The notes beneath the pieces are model-generated. The model was not told the DNA's origin. It searched no databases and saw only the letters and a list, made by a program, of their open reading frames with translations. Below, piece by piece: positions 14,630-26,721 of a stretch of DNA of 26,721 nucleotides. Each line of letters starts with the position of its first letter. The stretch's first letter is position 1. Origin of the DNA: Armadillidium nasatum (Eukaryota; Arthropoda; Malacostraca; Isopoda; Armadillidiidae); the NCBI GenBank assembly GCA_009176605.1, contig SEYY01019268.1, forward strand, positions 95,001 to 121,721. Direction: 5' to 3'. The translations under genes were made by a program, and so were the position numbers.

Positions 14630-16795
14630 ACTAAGACTTTTCTACTTCTAATCCTTCTCCATATATGTTAAACTCTGTTCACCTTTGGGTTCTTCCGATA
14701 ATCTTATCTCTATATTCTGTTCTATCTTTTCAAGTCTCTAGCGGAACAAAAACTCGCCATCGGTGATGAAATGTTCTTGACACTTCGGTGCTGCAAACTG
14801 CTTGATCGAACTTCGATTTTTCTTTGAATGATTACCGCTTCGGAGGAAGAAATTTCTCAGAGTTTGCAAAGCACAACTTCAATTTCTTTGCTTTAAACTA
14901 AAACTCACAACATAGGTTTAACTATTCTTGTTCTCCTGTTCTCGGCAGCAAGGACACTATCCTCAGGAATTTACAATGTCTCAAACTCCAGAATTTCATA
15001 CTATTTATATTTCATCCGGGAATTATCAAAACCTATTTTCCGTAACACTAAAAACTCTCGTCTCCACAGGAATTGCAAATAATCTTTCTTGCTTCTCTTG
15101 TTCACGCTCTTTCTGGTATTTTGTTAAAAATATCAACTTCAACTTTTCCTCTCTCCCTTTTCCATGATCTCATTTCTTCCTATGACACCTCTGCTCTGTT
15201 ATCTTTTACTGAATTTGGATACTTCGAGCAAACCTTTGCCTCTAATTTCACTTTGGATGATTTCACAGCTATTCCTTTTTTGTAACCTTTCTCCAGCTCA
15301 TTTCTACTTAACATTGTAATTCTTTTTAATACGGGATTTCTGTTCTCTCTGAACTTAACACTAAAAAGGCGTAATATCCTGAAGATATTCCTCCCATGGT
15401 TCTCAAAACTTGTGCTTCTGAGTTTGAACCCTACCTTGGTAAGCTGTTCAATCTCTGTCTTTTCATTTCTACCTTCCTTCTAGCTGCTAGAGGCATGCGC
15501 ACATCCAGCCTTTGCCGAAAATAGGTCTTTCTCAACCTTTTAAATATCTCCATCTTTTCGCTTTAATCCCTGCTATTTTGAATCAGTCATTAGTATGAAG
15601 ATTATTAGATATTATTATATCTAATTTCTACCCAAATTTTTGATCAGCAGTATGGCTTCCGTTAGAAAAGCTCCCTTTCAGCATTCCGGTGAATCTTTAG
15701 TTGTTTTCCCCAGATACAAAAAGCTTTCAATAAACTTGGCTCAAAGCTTTGATTTTCAAACTTCTCTCTTTTAGCAGCTGCCCTTCTTTCTATAACTTTC
15801 TCTCTAATTTTCTTTACTGTAGTCCTTTAGCAGCTTTTGTAAAGCATTCATGCTTTAAATTCATCAATAATGGTGTTCATCAGGGTTCTGTCCTATCTCC
15901 AACTTTTCCCCACTTCTCATTAATGATTTATCTGTCTCTTAATAATCTATCCCTGCTTAAGCTGACGATTTTCAGACTTCGGTATTCCTTTTATTTTAAA
16001 AAGTCTTTCCCTACAGCAATACCTAATGCTAGGAGTACTGCCTAGGAGTAAACGTCCATTGATTTTTCTCTCATTTCTAATTTTGGCAGTAGAAAACATG
16101 ATTATTTTCAAATGCCTCAAAAAATTCAATTTATTTCATCTATTTGCTAGACAAAAATTTTCTGCACAGTCATGACATTTTTGAAAACGTACAACTTAAT
16201 TTCCATTTTCTTAATATACTTGGAATTTGTCTTTCTCGTGATTCTTCTAAGGATCACCTTATTTCTTTCTCAAAACAACAAGCTTTTATTTTTTTCTTAG
16301 GTGTTTTTTGAATTTTCTTTACAGCACCCCAGTTTTTGTACTATATAAGGGAGTTGTTAACCCTTGAACGGAGTATGCATTTCATATCTGGAGTTATCGA
16401 GGCCTTTTCTGCTTATTAATTCTCCTACTCAATTCTCCTACTCTCACAAACTCCTTTTTCGCCTTCGAACTGTTGTCTGCTGCCTCACTCTCCGTATACT
16501 ATATATTATTATAACAGACATTGCTCTGAATGCTCCCTGAACTCTCTAATTTCATACCATTTCTTTTATGTCAACTCGTGTCGCGCGTTTTTTTTGTTCA
16601 TATCTTTGTCTCCATATTTAACCACTATGGCTCACCCCTATATGTACTTCGTTGGTAAAGTCTAAACATACAGTACTCCCATCTTCTATTTTTCCCATTT
16701 CCCTTGACTTTTACAAACTCCGTGTAAGATACCTGTCAGCTTTTAATTCCACCTGCTCTAGTGGATTTAATGGAGGCTCTGTTGGCCAATAGACC
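14630..16795 (+). mobile_element. Old, heavily mutated jockey-like LINE (family B type, copy 4)
   Basis: Plus-strand relic that aligns by eye along the inner part of copy 3 (19878-22855). Matching blocks include the TSNPSP-like region near 14650, LFSCSRQQGHYPQEF near 14925, FASNFTLDDFTAIP near 15235, NNGVHQGSVLSPTF near 15870 (the PQGSVLSP block with Q kept but P replaced by H) and SSIFPISLDFYKLR-like sequence near 16690. Almost every block lies in a different frame, and stop codons are frequent. The catalytic YADD is not readable: the expected position has KLTIF-type sequence. Unlike the younger copies, neither border shows a TA array; the 3' end fades into AT-rich DNA near 16795. This suggests a much older insertion. 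The 5' limit is uncertain by about 50 bp. Confidence 0.75.
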
Positions 16796-17589
16796 ATATA
16801 GAAATATAAAAAATATGCAGTAAAAATATGCTAACTATTTCACGTGGTACTACAATCTATGATTGGGTTATGGAAAGTACTATTAGGTATATCCTGAAAT
16901 AATTCTTCAATATGTCTCTTATATAGGTAATAGCGATACCCATCGTATTCAAGCATTAATGATAAAATGACACCTACAGTTTTCTTGTAATACTATGATA
17001 CAGATCTTAATGAAAGAAAGTATTCCTTTATTCCATAAAGACAATTCCTGTCTACGCTATATAACACATATTTTCTCAGGTATGGGATGCAGCTTTTCAT
17101 GCAAAAAACTGTTCTTTTATTACATAAAATACTTTTATTACAGTACAGGATACACTTTTTTATGTTTGGATTTTCTAGAATCATAAAAACACTTTCATTT
17201 TTAGTAGTATTTATTGTATTTTTAAAACATGGGGTATAATATTTTAGTTGCATTTGCCTTTCTTGTGTCTTGCACAAAATAATATTTGTGAAAATATTTT
17301 GGTAACTACGTTATCAGTTACCAACAGAATTCATTTTATTTAACTGCGTTTACTTCTTTTTTGGAAGGAAATAACTTAAGCTAATAAACAGTAAGCAAAC
17401 GCATCACATAATCTCCATTGTTTTTCACATTGCAAAACATAAATAAATTTTTGAATAATGTACAAATTAATTTCGGTACATTATAATCTATATATTGTAA
17501 TATACTAAAGAATAATACTAAATATTTATTTACAACTTAAAATTTTGTAACAAATTAAATTTCGGTTTCTGCATTTGCGTATGCAGAAA
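16796..17589. other. AT-rich spacer without recognised genes
   Basis: No element recognised. A 94-residue minus-strand open frame (17277-16993) has no family features and is probably chance. At the right edge is a perfect 9-bp hairpin, TTTCTGCAT/ATGCAGAAA with a 6-nt loop (17566-17589), directly before the RTE-like element. Confidence 0.5.
17566..17589. repeat. Perfect hairpin at the 5' edge of the RTE-like element
   Basis: TTTCTGCAT, loop TTGCGT, ATGCAGAAA. The next ~250 bp are clearly richer in G and C than the upstream spacer, marking the edge of the element. Confidence 0.6.
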
Positions 17590-23357
<5,768 letters not shown>

Positions 23358-23805
23358 ATGAATGTATGTATTTTAAGACAAATACTAACTTATGGACATG
23401 AAGCGTGGGCCTTTGACACCAGAGCCAAAAGTAAAATACAGGCGAGTGTGATGAGGGTGTTGAGAACAATTGTGAGAGTAACGAGACTGGATAGAAAAAG
23501 GAACGATGATAAAAGAAGGGTGATGGGAGTGATGAACATACTGACGCTCCTAAAGAAGGGACAACTACGATGGTTTGGACATTTGAAAAGAAAGAATTAT
23601 GAAAGGTATACGAAGAGGTACTATGGGTGGACACCCGTGGGAGAAAGAGGAGTGGGCAGACAGAGAATCAGGTGGAGATTTAATGTCAGGTTGAGGCAGG
23701 GGAGGAAGTGGAGGAGACAAGGATGTTTGGAGATCGACGGCGGTGGAGGTGTTTCGTTGGGACGTATGACAAATACTTGCACTTACAGAAGATTGGTGAG
23801 AAAGA
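23358..23805 (+). mobile_element. RTE-type LINE, 3' part of the RT ORF
   Basis: Open for about 150 residues: [20 protein letters not shown], then MRVLRTIVRVTRLDRKRND, then KKGQLRWFGHLKRK, then GVGRQRIRWRFN, the typical C-terminal region of RTE-like reverse transcriptases (the LTYG.E.W and LRWFGH signatures). Near 23700 the frame shifts: the closing FGDRRRWRCFVG lies in another frame. The 3' end runs into (TA)n at 23806. The piece starts where the 5' part at 17590-19498 (same strand, ending at FKYLG) would be expected to continue after about 45 residues, so both are probably halves of one element split by the family B LINE and its TA arrays. A separate 5'-truncated RTE copy is the alternative. 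Confidence 0.82.
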
Positions 23806-24477
<672 letters not shown>

Positions 24478-25531
24478 TAGTGTAGAAATTGCAGTTTATC
24501 CTGATATACATAAATGTTCAAGAGTTGCACCATTTACAAATCTGAAGATTTCTCGGTAAGTAACTACAGACCAATATCGATCAATTAATTATATGAAATA
24601 TTTTTTTAGAGATAATAATATTATATCAACAAAACAGTGTGGATATTTAAGAAAGGATGTGATACATCACAGACGATCTTGAAGCTTAATGCAGAAGCAA
24701 TCAAAGTTTTGCATAAAGTTATGCCGCCGGTATCTTATTGGGTTATAGTAAGGCATTTGACACAATTAATCATACACTTTTGTTGATAAAACTATAGATA
24801 TACTGAGTGAGAGGTCTTCTACGCAAACTATTTAAGAGAAAGCAGTACGTTAAAGTTCATGATTGTGACTGAGAAAAGGGATGTAACTGTAGGAGTACCA
24901 AAGGGTCGTTGTCTTGGTCCCCTTTCTGTTTATATTGATGGTCTAAATGTACTGTTAAGAGATACAAGTACCATTATGTATGCCGATGATGTAGTATTAT
25001 TGAAAGAGTCTGAAAGCCTAATTCAGCTTTAGTATTTTATGGAAAAAACAAACACTCTCGGATAGTAGATTGGGGTAAATTTAATGTAAAAACTTAAGTT
25101 TCCGAAAGCAAAAGTAATGATATTTACGTCATTCTCGGAATGTAGCATAGATATAATGACGGAGAGCACTAAACTATAACTTCTTAAATCATAATATAAA
25201 TATCCTGGAGTAGAAATTAACGACAAATTAAACCATCCCATCATGTTAATGATATGTTGGTAAAATCTCTAGAATGATAACCTTACCCAAACATACCGGG
25301 AATTACCCCGACAATAAAATTTCGAAAATATTTTACTTTTCTCTTGTGTGCTCAAAAATATGCTTTGGTATTGTCGCACGGGGTGGCTATTTAGTTTCTT
25401 CTTTGGGTAGAAATAGATTGCAATCTATGCATAATGTAATCCTAAGAAACCTTTTTAGTATTCAATTGCTGTTTCTTTTTATGTTTCTGGCTTCTACTGA
25501 TATTTTCAAAGGAATTAAAATTCTTATGGCA

Positions 25532-25572
<41 letters not shown>

Positions 25573-25895
25573 TATTTATTAATATATATTATATATATAT
25601 ATATTATATATATATTATATATTATATTATTATATATATATATTATATATAAAACGATTGGGTCATGCATAAGTCAATACGTAATAACTACTTTCCAGAG
25701 TTGCAACGCAATACTAAACCATCCTATTATGTAGTACCAGCTACGGCAAATAAACGTAACGAATGTACCCTTTCCATGAGTAATAGCTGAAAAATTTGTT
25801 AAAAGAATACTCTGGGATTCACTTCCACCTGACATCAGATCATCTGAGTCTTTAGTAGATTATAAAAATAAAAGCATAAAGTACTTTTTCGGCTG
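24478..25895 (+). mobile_element. CR1/jockey-group LINE reverse transcriptase relic with an internal (TA)n array
   Basis: Plus-strand RT pieces in order: YPDIHKCSRVAPF and NYRPISIN near 24500-24580, KQCGYLRKDV near 24635, GYSKAFDTINHTLLLIKL near 24740-24790 (first catalytic Asp in KAFD), GVPKGRCLGPLSVYIDGLN near 24893-24950 (the GVPQGS block with Q replaced by K), MYADDVVLLKESE with YADD at 24979-24990, then FYFSLVCSKICFGIVARGG near 25340 and RLQSMHNVILRNL. After the (TA)n array at 25534-25650, reading resumes with NYFPELQRNTKPSYYV and ILWDSLPPDIRSSESLVDYK near 25810-25860, a normal C-terminal end for CR1-like ORF2. Frames change several times and stops occur, so it is inactive. It is distinct from families A and B and from the RTE element. 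The precise clade is uncertain. Confidence 0.78.
25534..25650. repeat. Imperfect (TA)n array inside a LINE ORF
   Basis: About 117 bp of TA with many phase breaks and short ATT insertions, interrupting the C-terminal part of the CR1/jockey-group ORF. Confidence 0.95.
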
Positions 25896-26285
25896 GATTG
25901 GAAGAATAAAAACTTTTTGTCTGCAGAAAATCTTTTTCTATAGAGATTTTCTCACACACTTTTGGTCGTCTTTTGTTTTGTATTATTTAATTGTCAATAC
26001 TTTGAAACTATTTAAATTTTGATTTTATGTTGCAATGAAAGATAATGTCTATCTTTCTAACTATCTATTTATCTATTATAATTATTATAATTATTATTAT
26101 TATTATTATTATTATTATAAACATCATAGTTATTGTTGCTGCTATTATTTTAGAATTATTATATATATTATAAATCATTATTATTATTTCTTTTTAAAAA
26201 ATTTTATTACCATTACTGCGAAATTTATTTACTACAGGTACTCCGGGGGCTCAAAGGACACAAGCCACAGTCGCAATTAGTAGCC
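25896..26285 (+). other. Possible 3' UTR of the CR1/jockey-group LINE
   Basis: Follows the ORF relic without a visible border. Contains (ATT)n at 26086-26118 and a short GC-richer end, ACTCCGGGGGCTCAAAGG, near 26240. Whether this belongs to the element is not provable here. Confidence 0.35.
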
Positions 26286-26721
26286 CCTTTTCAAGTATTA
26301 TGAAAATTTTATGATTTAATACCTCATTTTATCAGTCTTTGATGTAAGCATGTTACAACTTTAAAAGATATTTATGCATACTTATATTTAAATCCCTAAG
26401 TAATATTAAAAATAATAAAACAATATAGTGTAAAATCTAATTAGTAAAACAAAAAATAAATTGGAAAAAATAAAAGCTCAGTTATTTATTTGCTTAGTTA
26501 TTTATTTATTTATTTATTGCAACTCTAGGAGTCCTCCGTCTCCTTGATTCTGATTTCGATAACTGCAGCATCTCGTCGGCCAACTCGTATGTGTTTGAGT
26601 AATCGCCGCTTACAGTTTAGAACGCATATGTAGGTGGGAAATTTATTTTTAAATATTTTGGGGGTATCGTTTTCACTCACTTTCACACGCACACACACAC
26701 GAACATGCACGTATATATATA
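26286..26721. other. AT-rich end region with small microsatellites
   Basis: (TTTA)n at 26498-26518, (CA)n at 26684-26701 and the start of another TA run at 26712. A 61-residue minus-strand open frame (26710-26525) shows no recognisable domain. Confidence 0.55.

Noticed and set aside
16993..17277. 94-residue minus-strand open frame
   Set aside because: Cys/Lys/Ile-rich reading of AT-rich DNA with no domain and no gene context.
26525..26710. 61-residue minus-strand open frame at the window end
   Set aside because: Partly translated (CA)n; no recognisable domain, so not listed as a gene.

Overview
This is eukaryotic, AT-rich, repeat-dominated DNA. Several things point to an arthropod, most likely a decapod crustacean: very dense (TA)n and (TAA)n microsatellites, jockey-type and RTE-type LINE retrotransposon remnants, a decayed mariner transposase, tRNA-derived SINE-like units, and one open C2H2 zinc-finger gene. 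The species assignment is inference from general style; no sequence search was possible. There are no bacterial-style operons, ribosome binding sites or CRISPR arrays.

Layout. 1-794: 5'-truncated jockey-like LINE (family A, minus strand) ending in a (TA)n array. 908-3086: sequence with little recognisable content beyond microsatellites. 3087-3404: two (TA)n arrays. 3605-5635: the only convincing intact gene, coding for a nuclear protein with AT-hook-like motifs, 11 C2H2 fingers and a distinct C-terminal region. 6117-8107: (TA)n arrays, then six (ATT)n arrays in about 800 bp. 8199-8745: internally deleted mariner remnant. 9279-9769: two ~108-bp direct repeats enclosing a small coding relic. 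10070-10142: tRNA-like unit. 10336-11425: second family A LINE copy with (TA)n at both ends. 11745-12185: SINE-like element whose tail is a four-fold repeat mixed with (TAA)n. 12185-12557: a perfect (TA)186 array. 12920-14050: another part of the decayed gene whose C-terminal relic lies at 9386-9580. 14630-16795: old, heavily mutated LINE of the family B type (plus strand). 17590-19498 and 23358-23805: the two ends of what looks like one RTE-type LINE, split by a family B LINE (19878-22855, minus strand) that lies between (TA)n arrays. 24478-25895: CR1/jockey-type reverse transcriptase relic with a (TA)n array inside it.

How the parts relate. Seventeen (TA)n fields make up roughly 2.7 kb (about 10%) of the window, and they repeatedly sit exactly at element borders. 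Two LINE copies have (TA)n on both sides. The window reads as a zinc-finger gene next to a graveyard of nested retroelements, in which TA arrays acted as targets or tails, or grew at element edges. I found no convincing new multi-gene system. The most interesting candidates are the (TA)n-bounded LINE insertions, the decayed ORF family with HWD-type and ND-A-type motifs, and the SINE-like unit with a repeated tail.
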